DNA of 64,000 nucleotides from Dictyobacter aurantiacus (GCF_003967515.1 NZ_BIFQ01000001.1:310001-374000); one strand, 5' to 3'; shown: positions 8,410-17,321, counted from the first letter of the stretch. A program made the numbers and translations. The notes: a model not told the origin generated them from the sequence alone.

Positions 8410-9891
8410 ATGGGAAACAAAAATGCCTGTATCATCGTTGATCTTAGATCAGGGGAGCACCTGGTGCATGTCCCTGAGATAGTGACCGTTCTAGCCGCCG
8501 CGGGATGGAAAACCGACGTCGCCCTGAAGGAATATGGGGGAGAAACACTGCAACTGGCACAGAAAGCCGCCAAAGAAAATTATGCGCTCGTGATCGGCTA
8601 CGGCGGCGATGGGACCTTGAATGCCGTCCTCAATGGCACCATGTATGGTCAGGGAAAAGGGACCATCGCCGATATACCAGGAGGCACCTTCAACGTGTGG
8701 GCAAAGGCCATAGAGATGCCAGAAGATCCTGTGAAAGCCGCCCTGGCTCTCGTAGATAGCGAACCGCGCAGCCTTGATCTCGGCCATCTCGAGGCAACCT
8801 GTCTGGCCTCTGCCAATACTTCCAAAGACGCCCAGCTACCATTCTCCAATGGAAAAAAATCGAAAAAGTCAAAAGAATCAACAAAAACCAGACACTATTT
8901 CTTGCTAAACGTTGGCATCGGTCTGGATGCAGCAATGATGGCGCATATGTCCAAGCCCCTGAAGTATCGGGTCGGCCCACTGGCCTTCGACCTCGCCGCC
9001 GCAAAAGAGCTTCCCAGGCAGCGCCCGTTTCCCGTCGAACTTCAGCAAACAGACGATAAGGGCAATATCACTGCCCACTGGCGTGGAGATGTCTGGGAAG
9101 CATATGTGAGCAAGGTACCCCTCTTCGCGGGGGCGATCAACATAGAACCAGGCTCACGCGCCGACGATGGATTGCTCTACGTCACTTTGATTACCGCCAA
9201 TGGTCCGCTAAAGACGGTCGGCCAGGCTGTTTCATTACTTACGCAGCATAAGCCGGATAGAAATGTCACAACCTTTTTCCACGGCACGCATTTTTCGCTG
9301 CGCATCCCCGCCTCTATCAATATCCAGGTGGATGGGAGCACGGTCAAACCCGAAGATCTCCTCTCAACAGCGGAACAGCGTGCCTTACAGCAAAGCAATG
9401 ATCCAGAACAGATACTGGTCGATTATCACTTCGATGCCAGGCCAAAGGCGCTGCACGTTGCCGTTCCACGCACCTATACAGGTCCATTGTTTGAGAAAAC
9501 AACGCAGAAAGAAAATACCTCTCCTCATGGACAACTCCTGCTCTCTGAACTGCAGACAGCAAACACGCCACAACAAAATCGTCCACAAGGCGAGGAGCAG
9601 ACCTCAACCTGGCAGAAACCAGCCTATAACATAGAAGTTATTGGAAGCGTTGCTTCTCGAGGGAAACAGCCAGCTATCATCATCGCAGGCAGGTTCAAAA
9701 AACAGGATACAGACGAGGTCCAGGTCCTCGCGGTGCGCGTAAACAAGCGAACGCAGGTACTCAACCAGGCAGGAGAACACGTACCGCCCGCAGGGCTCCT
9801 GTCCCTACAGAAGGGCCAGAGTATCCAGGCCGAAGGGAAGAAGACGAAACGCGGCGTCATCAAAGCTACACGAGTGAAGTTAACCAACTGA
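8410..9891 (+). CDS. Diacylglycerol/lipid kinase family protein with C-terminal DUF5666-like domain
   Basis: The N-terminal 320 residues are the DAGK/YegS/sphingosine-kinase catalytic fold: VIGYGGDGTLNAVLNG contains the GGDGT nucleotide-binding motif, followed by DIPGGTFNVWAKA and the LNVGIGLDA strand of the C-terminal lobe. Such enzymes phosphorylate lipid hydroxyls with ATP at the membrane. The last ~90 residues (YNIEVIGSV... to IKATRVKLTN) resemble the small beta-barrel DUF5666 type, an unusual addition. A lysine/serine-rich insert (SNGKKSKKSKES) interrupts the catalytic part. The start at 8410 has a GGGGG-rich ribosome site; an open frame extends upstream to 8299 without one. Product 493 residues. 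Confidence 0.8.
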   Translation: MGNKNACIIVDLRSGEHLVHVPEIVTVLAAAGWKTDVALKEYGGETLQLAQKAAKENYALVIGYGGDGTLNAVLNGTMYGQGKGTIADIPGGTFNVWAKAIEMPEDPVKAALALVDSEPRSLDLGHLEATCLASANTSKDAQLPFSNGKKSKKSKESTKTRHYFLLNVGIGLDAAMMAHMSKPLKYRVGPLAFDLAAAKELPRQRPFPVELQQTDDKGNITAHWRGDVWEAYVSKVPLFAGAINIEPGSRADDGLLYVTLITANGPLKTVGQAVSLLTQHKPDRNVTTFFHGTHFSLRIPASINIQVDGSTVKPEDLLSTAEQRALQQSNDPEQILVDYHFDARPKALHVAVPRTYTGPLFEKTTQKENTSPHGQLLLSELQTANTPQQNRPQGEEQTSTWQKPAYNIEVIGSVASRGKQPAIIIAGRFKKQDTDEVQVLAVRVNKRTQVLNQAGEHVPPAGLLSLQKGQSIQAEGKKTKRGVIKATRVKLTN

Positions 9892-9956
9892 ACCGGTCCA
9901 GTGAGTCAGAAACCCCGCACGTGTGCGAAAGCTGCACAAAGAGATTGAAAAAGACA

Positions 9957-9986
9957 AGGCCACTCACGCTGAGGCATGAGTGGCCT
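9957..9986. terminator. Terminator hairpin after the lipid kinase gene
   Basis: Arms AGGCCACTCA (9957-9966) and TGAGTGGCCT (9977-9986) are followed by GTTATT. It lies 65 nt after the stop codon. Confidence 0.65.
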
Positions 9987-10069
9987 GTTATTAAACAAGA
10001 CCTCAACTATAGGAAATATGGGGCATACAGATGAGCAAATATTTACAAGCATGAGTCTATAACTTATCC

Positions 10070-10137
10070 TTGCATAAATTGAAGTGTTATATTTTTTGTT
10101 GCTATTTACACAAATGATAGCGCCTCAATTTATGCAA
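10070..10137. promoter_or_regulatory. Widely spaced 13-bp inverted repeat upstream of the DUF1906 gene
   Basis: TTGCATAAATTGA at 10070-10082 is exactly repeated in inverse at 10125-10137, separated by 42 bp of A/T-rich DNA, and ends 74 bp before the next start codon. This could be a pair of operator half-sites or the base of a structured leader; nothing in the window identifies a binding protein. Confidence 0.5.
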
Positions 10138-10211
10138 CATTTATCTGGAATCTACGATAAATGCCGCATCTTTTCAAACGTTTTAAATTGATACATATAG
10201 GAGTAGAACGC

Positions 10212-10991
10212 ATGGTGCGCAGAAAGGGATTTTACTGTCTTTTTGCTCTCGCATTAAGCTTTGCTATTGGACTCACCGCTATTTCGCCTGTAACCCACGC
10301 CAGTGCTGCCTCGTATGCTACAAAACCTTCGTCGCCAAACAGTGTTCTATGGGGGACTGACTCCGTGAGTTTCATCACGCCATCGTTCCTGGCACAGATC
10401 AAGAAGAGCTATGGAACACCTCAGTTTGTCGGTCGCTACCTCAATGCTAAAACATTTTCACCGATGAACGCGTCTGAAGCCTCTTACATCCATAGCCAGG
10501 GTATCCGCATTCTTCCTATTCAATCTGATTTTGGGAGCGATGTCGGTTACAACAATGGGGTAACCCATGCTAATGATGCACTGACAAAAGCGCGTGCCCT
10601 GAAAATTCCAAAGGGAACTGTCATCATCGATGATATCGAGAGCAATTCGGCAGTAGACGCCGGCTTCATTGAAGGCTGGTATACAACCATTTCCAGCGCA
10701 GGCTATACTGTTGGGTATTACGAGAACCCGTATGCGGGTAGCAGCCACTTCGGTAGCGCTTTTTGTACGGCCGTAGGCAAAAATCCTGCTATCGGCAATT
10801 CAATCTTGCATTCTAGCGAGCCGTCTACCGGTCGAACCGCGAGGAACAAGGCTCCCGCGTTTGCACCAAAGGGAATATCTTGTAAAGGACATACTAGCGG
10901 TCGTACGGTCATCTGGCAATACGGTCTTGATGCTGGAGGCTCCGTCAGTGTAGATACCGACGAGGCTCAGTCTTCGGTTCCGCTCTGGTAA
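10212..10991 (+). CDS. Secreted DUF1906 (glycoside hydrolase-like TIM-barrel) protein
   Basis: The 259-residue protein begins with a Sec signal peptide (MVRRKG, a hydrophobic run, then THASA). The mature part follows the DUF1906/Rv2525c pattern: WGTDSVSFITPSFL, FVGRYLN, SEASYIHSQGIRILPIQSD, GTVIIDDIES and TVGYYEN, ending TVIWQYGLDAGGSVSVDTDEA. The family has a glycoside-hydrolase-like barrel of mostly unproven activity; peptidoglycan or polysaccharide is the usual suggestion. Start 10212 is preferred over the upstream ATG at 10161 because TAGGAG lies 8 nt before it and gives a clean signal peptide. Confidence 0.75.
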   Translation: MVRRKGFYCLFALALSFAIGLTAISPVTHASAASYATKPSSPNSVLWGTDSVSFITPSFLAQIKKSYGTPQFVGRYLNAKTFSPMNASEASYIHSQGIRILPIQSDFGSDVGYNNGVTHANDALTKARALKIPKGTVIIDDIESNSAVDAGFIEGWYTTISSAGYTVGYYENPYAGSSHFGSAFCTAVGKNPAIGNSILHSSEPSTGRTARNKAPAFAPKGISCKGHTSGRTVIWQYGLDAGGSVSVDTDEAQSSVPLW

Positions 10992-11078
10992 ATACATTGA
11001 AATTCTTATATTTAGCTTGCGGCAACAGATTGAAGCATGCTGTTCGGCAAGAAACAGCTTGAGGAGTATCGCTGTTTC

Positions 11079-11130
11079 AAGAATGCCATCAGACCCCTGT
11101 TGTAGAAGGGGTCTGGTGGCATTCTTATTT
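11079..11130. terminator. 20-bp terminator hairpin
   Basis: Near-perfect 20-nt arms, AAGAATGCCATCAGACCCCT at 11079-11098 and its complement at 11107-11126, are followed by ATTT. It probably ends the DUF1906 transcript. The rest of 10992-11329 holds nothing else I can identify. Confidence 0.75.
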
Positions 11131-11329
11131 CATGATAAATCAGGGTGATAGGTAAGTAACTCATATCAAAATATATACTAGCAAAACAATCGCCAATCGT
11201 TGAAGCATTGATATTTTTTGAGTAGTCGAGCGTTTTATACACAAGAAGATTTTTTCGCCACTTCATTGCATGTTCTACTAAAGGGGTGCAGCATGTAGAA
11301 CACAATTTATCAATGGAGATTGCAAGTGT

Positions 11330-12475
11330 ATGAGTAAGCTGGAAGTACAAAATATTTCGAAGCAATACGACAATAAGCTGGCCGTACATGATGTCAGCTT
11401 TACCGTCAATGATGACGAGCTTTTTGTGTTGCTGGGACCATCCGATAGCGGCAAGACGACCATCCTGCGTATGATCTGTGGCTTCGAAGAACCCGATACC
11501 GGCAATATCTTGCTCGATGGAGAAGATATCACCTTGAAAGAATCCGCTGAGCGCAATATCGCGGTGGTCTTTCAGGATTATGGCATCAATCCAACAATGA
11601 CGGTATACGAAAACATTGCTCAGAGTCTGCGCTTCCGCCGGTTGCCCAAATCAGAGATCGAGCTACGCGTACAGATGGTAGCAGAGATGCTTGGACTTAA
11701 AGAAAAACTGCCACGCTCAACAAGAAATCTGTCCGGTGGTGAGTTGCAACGCGTGGCAATTGGACGCGTCATGGTCAAAGACGCCGATCTTTACCTCTTC
11801 GATGAACCAATCTCACAACTGGACCCTTCTACGCGCCGGCGTACGCGCCAGGAAATTTTGATGGTGCAGCGCATTAAGAAAAAGCCAGGCATCTTCATTA
11901 CCCAGGATCACTATGAGGCCTTCAGCATGGCCAATCATATCGGCGTAATCTCAGAGGGACGTATACAACAAATAGGAACTCCTGATGAGCTTATCCAGAC
12001 ACCGGCCAACCTGTTTGTGGCTCGCTTCCTGGCCGATCCACCCCTCAATATCGTTGAGGGATATATTCAGTTCGTGGGGACGCGCTATCAGTTGCTCACA
12101 GACAGCCTGAGCATGTCCTTTCCGCCTCAATGGACGCCCTTGCTCTCACGCCTGGGGCTCCAATCCAAAATCATCATGGGCATTCGTCCCAATATTATTG
12201 TGCCAGAGTGGGGTATCAATGGTATGGGGCCAGCACCTCGCGTGATGATGCGCGCCCAGGTTATCCATTCGGGCCCCTTGATGGGTCGCCGTACGGTAAT
12301 CCTACGCGTGAGCCAGCATACAGAATTGCTGGCTGAATTCAAAGATAACGTTGCTATTCATAGCGGTCAGATCTTGACCATCGCCATCAACCCTGACCAG
12401 ATATTCTTTTTCCATCCTCATAGCGAAGAACTTTTGAATCCTACGGCTCAGTCGGTTTTTAGCTTGAATCGATAA
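11330..12475 (+). CDS. Orphan MalK/UgpC-type ABC ATPase with altered motifs
   Basis: ATP-binding subunit of the sugar-importer type, 381 residues, with a C-terminal TOBE/regulatory region (about 235-381). The fold is complete: Walker A at 36-44 (GPSDSGKTT), Q-loop Q82, signature LSGGELQRVAIGR from 134, Walker B LYLFDEP with E159. Two deviations stand out: Walker A has Asp39 where Gly is usual, and the switch region reads ITQDHYEA, with Gln192 in place of the H-loop histidine. No permease or binding protein is adjacent; it may energise the sugar permeases at 44-46 kb, or be impaired. Confidence 0.85.
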   Translation: MSKLEVQNISKQYDNKLAVHDVSFTVNDDELFVLLGPSDSGKTTILRMICGFEEPDTGNILLDGEDITLKESAERNIAVVFQDYGINPTMTVYENIAQSLRFRRLPKSEIELRVQMVAEMLGLKEKLPRSTRNLSGGELQRVAIGRVMVKDADLYLFDEPISQLDPSTRRRTRQEILMVQRIKKKPGIFITQDHYEAFSMANHIGVISEGRIQQIGTPDELIQTPANLFVARFLADPPLNIVEGYIQFVGTRYQLLTDSLSMSFPPQWTPLLSRLGLQSKIIMGIRPNIIVPEWGINGMGPAPRVMMRAQVIHSGPLMGRRTVILRVSQHTELLAEFKDNVAIHSGQILTIAINPDQIFFFHPHSEELLNPTAQSVFSLNR

Positions 12476-12519
12476 ATTTAAATACAAAGTTCACACATGC
12501 TTTATTTTTACCTGCATGG

Positions 12520-12589
12520 CCGGTCCATACATAACTTCTATAGCATCAACAAAGAGCTAGATAGAAGATACCGCATGGACCGGTTCTTT
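12520..12589. terminator. Nested hairpin terminator between convergent genes
   Basis: An outer stem CCGGTCCAT (12520-12528) pairs with ATGGACCGG (12575-12583) followed by TTCTTTT, and an inner stem CTTCTAT (12535-12541) pairs with ATAGAAG (12561-12567). It lies between the orphan ATPase and the convergent exporter operon. Confidence 0.7.
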
Positions 12590-12626
12590 TCGTCGATAGA
12601 CGTGGACAGGTTATCCTGGTGAGACG

Positions 12627-13685
12627 TTAGACGGCGATGTTATCCTCGGCGAGGAGAAGATTCTTTTCGTAGATACGCCGAATAACATCTTCAATTTCCG
12701 GCTCCATGAAGGTTACGTCGCGCAGACGATAGCGGGCACCTAACCAGGCAACTAATTCATGCGCCGGCGGCGCAGCCCCTCCAAACCTCAATTCTAACCG
12801 TGGCCCCTCTAGCTTTTGTACATACACATCAGCCGGAAGATCGGTCAGCACAGGAAGCCCCGCTTCATCCCGGGGCAACTTTGCCAGGGTAGCGACCTCA
12901 CTCGGCTCCAGCACGGCCACCAGGATGCGCTGACCCCCAAAGCGCTCACGAATGGCATCGACCGTTCCATCATACAGCTTGCGCCCATGATCTACAATCA
13001 ACATGCGGGGGCAAAGTGTTTCTATATCATCCATATCGTGCGTGGTAATCAGGACCGTGGTGCCACGTTCCGCATTCAACGATAGCAGAAACTCGCGAAT
13101 GCGCGCCTTGGCCACAACATCCAGGCCTATGGTGGGCTCATCAAGATACAGCAATGCCGGCTCATGCAGCAAAGCGGCGACCAGGTCGCCGCGCATGCGT
13201 TGACCTAAAGACAACTGACGCACCGGTGTATCGATAAACTCGTCCAGGTCCAGCATCTTGCGTAGATGGTTAAGATTCTGCTGGTGGCGCTGCTCTGGCA
13301 CGCGATAAAGGTGGCGCAAGAGCTGTAGCGAGTCCCGCAATGGCAGATCCCACCACAGCTGCGTTCGCTGCCCAAAAACCACGCCGATACAGCCTGCCAG
13401 TTCGCGGCGCTGACGGATCGGTAACAGACCAGCGACACGTAGCCGGCCTGCTGAGGGCATCAGAATCCCGGTTAACATCTTAATAGTGGTACTTTTGCCC
13501 GCGCCATTGGGACCTACCAGACCGATCATCTCGCCCTGCTGCACCTGCAACGTCAGGTCTTGCACCGCCGCTACGGTACGCACCTCGGGATCGACGATAC
13601 TACGTATACCTCCCAGCAGGCCTGGACGGCGTTTGGCGATGCGAAATGCCTTGCTTAGACCTTCAGCCTCAATCATGGTCGTCAT
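12627..13685 (-). CDS. ABC-2 type exporter, ATP-binding subunit
   Basis: ATPase of 352 residues of the COG4586 type, which works with two ABC-2 permeases. Walker A is GPNGAGKST (58-66), signature LSLGQRMRGDL (158-168), Walker B LLYLDEPTIGLD (178-189), and ITTHD provides the H-loop. An insert before Walker A (PGLLGGIRSIVDPEVRTVAAV) and the C-terminal accessory domain are usual in this subgroup. The start at 13685 has AAAGGAA 8 nt upstream. It is the last gene of a three-gene operon with the permeases at 13720 and 14548. The substrate is unknown; drug or lipid-linked export is typical of the wider family. Confidence 0.9.
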   Translation of the reverse strand: MTTMIEAEGLSKAFRIAKRRPGLLGGIRSIVDPEVRTVAAVQDLTLQVQQGEMIGLVGPNGAGKSTTIKMLTGILMPSAGRLRVAGLLPIRQRRELAGCIGVVFGQRTQLWWDLPLRDSLQLLRHLYRVPEQRHQQNLNHLRKMLDLDEFIDTPVRQLSLGQRMRGDLVAALLHEPALLYLDEPTIGLDVVAKARIREFLLSLNAERGTTVLITTHDMDDIETLCPRMLIVDHGRKLYDGTVDAIRERFGGQRILVAVLEPSEVATLAKLPRDEAGLPVLTDLPADVYVQKLEGPRLELRFGGAAPPAHELVAWLGARYRLRDVTFMEPEIEDVIRRIYEKNLLLAEDNIAV

Positions 13686-13719
13686 GGGGTATTCCTTTCT
13701 CTGCTCTATACCAGGCTCA

Positions 13720-14541
13720 CTAACTGCCGGTGCTCTGATAGTGATGAACACCAATAATCCATACCCATCCCGCAATCAGCGCAAAGACCAGCGCGGCCAG
13801 CGGAGAAGCAAAGGCCAGCGCACGCGGTAAGCCAAAGGGCAGTGGCCGATCCAGGATGTAGCAGGTTGGCACGTACGAGGCGAAAGCTACAGGTACAATA
13901 AAAAGGAAGAAACGCTGCAGTAATTGATGATAGATGGTGATCGGATAGCTGAGCATTTCGCGCGAGCCATATGTCAGAATATTGACCACCTCAGTGGTCT
14001 CAACCGTCCAGAAGCACAGGGTCGCCCCCAACAATAAGATTGAGGTAAAGATGACGGTCCCGCTCAGGATACTGACACCCAGCACAATCAGCTTATCTGG
14101 ACTCCAATGGAGCGGTGGCAAAAAATGCAGCGCCAGGGTGAAGGCCAGGGCTCCCTGGGTGATACGCCCAAGGCGGCGCAGGCGAAAATCGCTTCCGATG
14201 ACCTGGATAAAGGCGTTCACGGGACGCAGCAGGACGCGATCAAATTCGCCACGCACGATCAGCACGGAGAAATTGTCGATGCCCGCGCCAATCATTTCAG
14301 ACAGCCCGAAGCTCACCGACATAATCGCGGCCAGTAGGGCCACCTCGCCCACATGCCAGCCCAGCAACGTCGGAAAGGGAATGAAATACAATAATAAGGA
14401 GAGAAACTCCAGCCCCGTCACCCCCAGGTAGGTAGAGATGTCCAGGAATAAATTCATCTTATACTGTGTCTGGGATTTCAATTGAATGGCGATCAGCCGC
14501 CAGTAGAGATGGAGATCGCTCCAGGTATTCTGTAGTAGCAT
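13720..14541 (-). CDS. ABC-2 family permease (COG3694/DUF990 type)
   Basis: Integral membrane protein of 273 residues with about six hydrophobic segments, such as FLSLLLYFIPF, VALLAAIMSVSFGLSEMI and LAALVFALIAGWVWIIGV. The central EFDRVLLRPVNAFIQVIGSDF is typical of the permease group that pairs with COG4586 ATPases, alongside GSREMLSYPITIY. The start lies 6 nt after the upstream permease stop, with its GGAGG site inside the end of that gene, so the genes are translationally linked. The downstream ATPase begins 34 nt later. Transport direction is presumed outward from family membership. Confidence 0.87.
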   Translation of the reverse strand: MLLQNTWSDLHLYWRLIAIQLKSQTQYKMNLFLDISTYLGVTGLEFLSLLLYFIPFPTLLGWHVGEVALLAAIMSVSFGLSEMIGAGIDNFSVLIVRGEFDRVLLRPVNAFIQVIGSDFRLRRLGRITQGALAFTLALHFLPPLHWSPDKLIVLGVSILSGTVIFTSILLLGATLCFWTVETTEVVNILTYGSREMLSYPITIYHQLLQRFFLFIVPVAFASYVPTCYILDRPLPFGLPRALAFASPLAALVFALIAGWVWIIGVHHYQSTGS

Positions 14542-14547
14542 CTGTCC

Positions 14548-15342
14548 TTAACCTCCCTGGGCAATCACGCGCTGCTTCGCCACACCGGTTAATAGTTGCA
14601 CACCCAGCGTGAGAACCAACAACCAGCCAAGCTGTCGCAGCACATCGAAGGCAAGTACCCCGCCCGCGATCTTTCCCAACAATACCTCCACAGGTAGATC
14701 CATAAAGCCATGAAAAGGCAACCAGTCGACGATGCCTTGCAGCCACGCAGGCAACAGAGGAATAGGTACATACATACCGGTCAGAAACTGGGCGATGGTA
14801 ATGGCGAACGTCATCATAGCGCGTGCCTCAATGATCCAAAAAGCCACCACGTTATAGAGAATTCGGTACGCTATGCCAAGCATCGATCCTACGGGCAGAA
14901 CCAGGGCAAAGACGAGCCAGGATTGCCAGCTTAAGGGAATTCCAAGTTGAAACAGTAGCATACCCACCGCGTAAGTGGGCAGACCGCGAAAGAGCATGTA
15001 GTAAACATTGCGCCCCATTTCACGACTAAACCAGTAGATGTAAAAATCGCAGGGTTTACTTAGATCGGAGACCACGTCTCCAGTACGGATGGTTTGCATT
15101 AAATCGTTCCAGCTAAATGGGAGCACGATCATCAGCAAGGCCTGCATCAGCCAGCTGTAGCGCAAGGTATCGCGTACATCATAACCAGCTACAGCGGGAC
15201 GAGCATGATAAAGCGCAATAATGACGTAGCTAAAAATGATGGCGAAAAAAACGTTGGCACTCAGCCCTGCCAGATTAGCCCACCGATAGATGAGCTGGCG
15301 GCGAAAGGCCGTACGCGCCACTTCCAGATAAAACCGTAGCAT
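14548..15342 (-). CDS. ABC-2 family permease (COG4587 type)
   Basis: Integral membrane protein of 264 residues, first gene of the exporter operon. It has about six hydrophobic segments and the RTGDVVSDLSKPCDFYIYWFSREMGR-type cytoplasmic region of this permease group, here at residues ~88-115, followed by YYMLFRGLPTYAVGMLLF. It pairs with the second permease as a heterodimeric channel. Start 15342 is preferred over TTG/ATG codons up to 15360 because GAGG lies 9 nt upstream. Confidence 0.87.
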   Translation of the reverse strand: MLRFYLEVARTAFRRQLIYRWANLAGLSANVFFAIIFSYVIIALYHARPAVAGYDVRDTLRYSWLMQALLMIVLPFSWNDLMQTIRTGDVVSDLSKPCDFYIYWFSREMGRNVYYMLFRGLPTYAVGMLLFQLGIPLSWQSWLVFALVLPVGSMLGIAYRILYNVVAFWIIEARAMMTFAITIAQFLTGMYVPIPLLPAWLQGIVDWLPFHGFMDLPVEVLLGKIAGGVLAFDVLRQLGWLLVLTLGVQLLTGVAKQRVIAQGG

Positions 15343-15740
15343 CACCTTATCCCTCATCAAAACTGCAAACAGCAGAATAAACCAGGAATCCTCAACAGAC
15401 CCTGGTCCAGACTAGTTCTCCATATGCACTTACGCAGGATGGTGCAAAACTACCCTGTGCAGCCGTTCCTTGCCGCTATGCCCTTCCAGATACATGCACA
15501 GATAGCCGAAATCAACATCAGGGCAACACGAAACAAAAGATGGGAATCAGTGGTCAAAAAGCTTTTACAGACACAGATAACAGGACTATCAAGTGGTATG
15601 GCATCAACAAGGGTGCATGACGCAGAACGGACAGACATTATAATTGAAAGGCAGGTTCCCGTCAATACTTAATCTGAGCATGTTGTTACGTGACAAGCGC
15701 TACAAGTCCCAGTACAACCATAGAGAGAAAAAGCACAGCC
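15343..15740. other. Intergenic stretch without a supported gene
   Basis: About 400 bp between the exporter operon and the coiled-coil gene, both read leftward; the exporter promoter should be here. ORFs of 71-82 codons exist on both strands (15424-15672 and 15450-15665) but have no ribosome binding site or recognisable sequence. Confidence 0.45.
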
Positions 15741-16637
15741 TTATTCATCTGTACCGCTGGATTCGCTCATTGTTGATCGAGTGCGCGGGGAATGAAAACT
15801 ATGCAGGGCGGAAGGGCGGTGCACACCGTTCTGTGTCGGATGAGCACGCTCCAGGGGCAGTTGCTGGTGATGATAGAGCCGATTTGAGATCAACGAACTA
15901 TTGGCGGTCATTGCAACCTGCATCGCCTCAATGAGATGCTCCAGGCGCTCAATGTTTTTCGTAGCATCGGCGGTGGGCTGAGCACCGCTCGCGCTATTTG
16001 CTGACGGGGAGGCATTACCCTGCGCTGATGTGCTGGGAGCAGTAGGCATATGTGTAATAAGCGACTGTTGCAGATCCTTCACTGCCGTCAGTATGCTTTC
16101 CTGCAACACGGATATGCGTTCTTCCAGCGCATGATCAACCAGCGTCGCCAGTTCATCCCAGGGAATTTCGGTCTGCACCTCAATAGTATCAAACTGGGCC
16201 TGCCCTTCCTCTATATCATCGGGGAAAAACTCTGTGGATGGAATGAGAGAAGGTAGGCGCTGATGAATGATCTGCTCGATGGCTAATAACTGGGCGGCAA
16301 GAGGACGCTCTATCGAGGCTTCCAGGCGTCGTTGCTGCTCCTGCTGCTGCAACTCTAAACTCTGCTCAACGGACTCGACAAGCCGGGCATGCTGAGCTTC
16401 AAAATTTTGCACCAGCATCTCACGTGTCCGGGCATGTTGGTCAATGAGGCGTTGAGATATGGTGCTCAATACATCACTCTTCACCGTTGCTATCCGCTGC
16501 TCAAAATCGCGTCTCAACCCCTGCAGGCGCAGATCAAAAGTTCGCTCCAGTTCGTGTCGCTGCGTTGCAAGCTTTTGTTCGAGAATAGTATTTAGCGATT
16601 GTAGTTCGTCTTGCGTAAACGCCATGGATGGTACCAT
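15741..16637 (-). CDS. Coiled-coil protein of unknown function
   Basis: Not a family I recognise. The first ~125 residues (from SLNTILEQKLATQRHELERT to SLELQQQEQQRRLEASIE) are a charged, Leu/Gln/Glu-rich heptad region that should form a long coiled coil. After this come an acidic middle (EFFPDDIEEGQAQ), a second helical stretch, a low-complexity Ser/Ala/Pro linker and a polar tail. There is no signal peptide or membrane segment, so it is cytoplasmic. The 298-residue start at 16637 has GGAG 5 nt upstream; an ATG four codons later is possible. A scaffolding or DNA/cell-division-associated role would fit the shape but is speculation. Confidence 0.65.
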   Translation of the reverse strand: MVPSMAFTQDELQSLNTILEQKLATQRHELERTFDLRLQGLRRDFEQRIATVKSDVLSTISQRLIDQHARTREMLVQNFEAQHARLVESVEQSLELQQQEQQRRLEASIERPLAAQLLAIEQIIHQRLPSLIPSTEFFPDDIEEGQAQFDTIEVQTEIPWDELATLVDHALEERISVLQESILTAVKDLQQSLITHMPTAPSTSAQGNASPSANSASGAQPTADATKNIERLEHLIEAMQVAMTANSSLISNRLYHHQQLPLERAHPTQNGVHRPSALHSFHSPRTRSTMSESSGTDE

Positions 16638-16928
16638 CCCTTCTCCGCATCCACATATATACGTATGGTATGCGCTGTACCGTGTACCACATGCTACGAC
16701 CAGTAGCGATGCGCAGTGAGCCAGCCGCTACGCCGCCCATCTAATTGTACATCAGGTTTGCTATTCCCCTAGTATAAAAACAGCATCACAAGGTGTCAAC
16801 GTCTCTATATGAATAAACCCACGTTGGCTATTGGGCGCGCTTGTGGCCTGTATGTAGCCAGCATTGACGAAAGATTATATATTGATAAATTCAACACTAT
16901 GCATACAAATCCATAGTTAATCTGCACA

Positions 16929-17027
16929 TTACAATCTCAAGCTGAAGCTTGTATAATTCGTTTCATAGGAAGGAAACCTCCCTATGAGGCAAGGAGGCCT
17001 CGGATAAACATTCACAGCAGAAATGTT
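16929..17027 (+). ncRNA. Candidate structured RNA behind a -10 box
   Basis: A consensus TATAAT (16952-16957) with a weak -35 TTACAA 17 bp upstream precedes three consecutive short stems: CATAGG/CCTATG (16964-16986), GAGGC/GCCTC (16986-17001) and AACATT/AATGTT (17007-17027). No ORF follows for 680 bp. This is pattern evidence only; I cannot match it to a known RNA family. Confidence 0.25.
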
Positions 17028-17181
17028 CCGAAACTTCCTTCTCCATCAGCATATCTTCAAACAGTAGTCACATCAAATATCATCAATAACTTTTTCTCCC
17101 CATAGTCTCTTACTATATCTTATCAACCACATTTTGGGAGTAATCTCCCCCAAAATACCCAGGTATCTATCTCATTTAGAA

Positions 17182-17321
17182 CGTGTCTGGCTTCCGTCAT
17201 GTTGGAGGTGCATGGGGCGCGCATCAGCGCGCCCCATGCACGAACACACAATGGAATCCTGAGCGCCGCAGGTGCGAAACCCCATGCAGGCCGCAGGCCA
17301 TCATCATGAGAGTCAGACACG
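17182..17321 (-). repeat. Palindromic element copy with terminal inverted repeats (inverted orientation)
   Basis: This 140-bp unit is bounded by CGTGTCTGGCT (17182-17192) and AGTCAGACACG (17311-17321), inverted repeats matching at 10 of 11 positions, as in a MITE. Inside is a perfect 15-nt hairpin (17208-17222 and 17227-17241, loop ATCA). Read on the minus strand, the sequence after the outer end contains TTTCGCACCTGCGGCGCTCA, the same flank as copies at 6829 and 30509. No target-site duplication is clear. Confidence 0.75.

Noticed and set aside
15424-15672. 82-codon ORF in the gap before the coiled-coil gene
   Set aside because: No Shine-Dalgarno sequence, no domain, and an overlapping antisense ORF of similar length; looks like chance.
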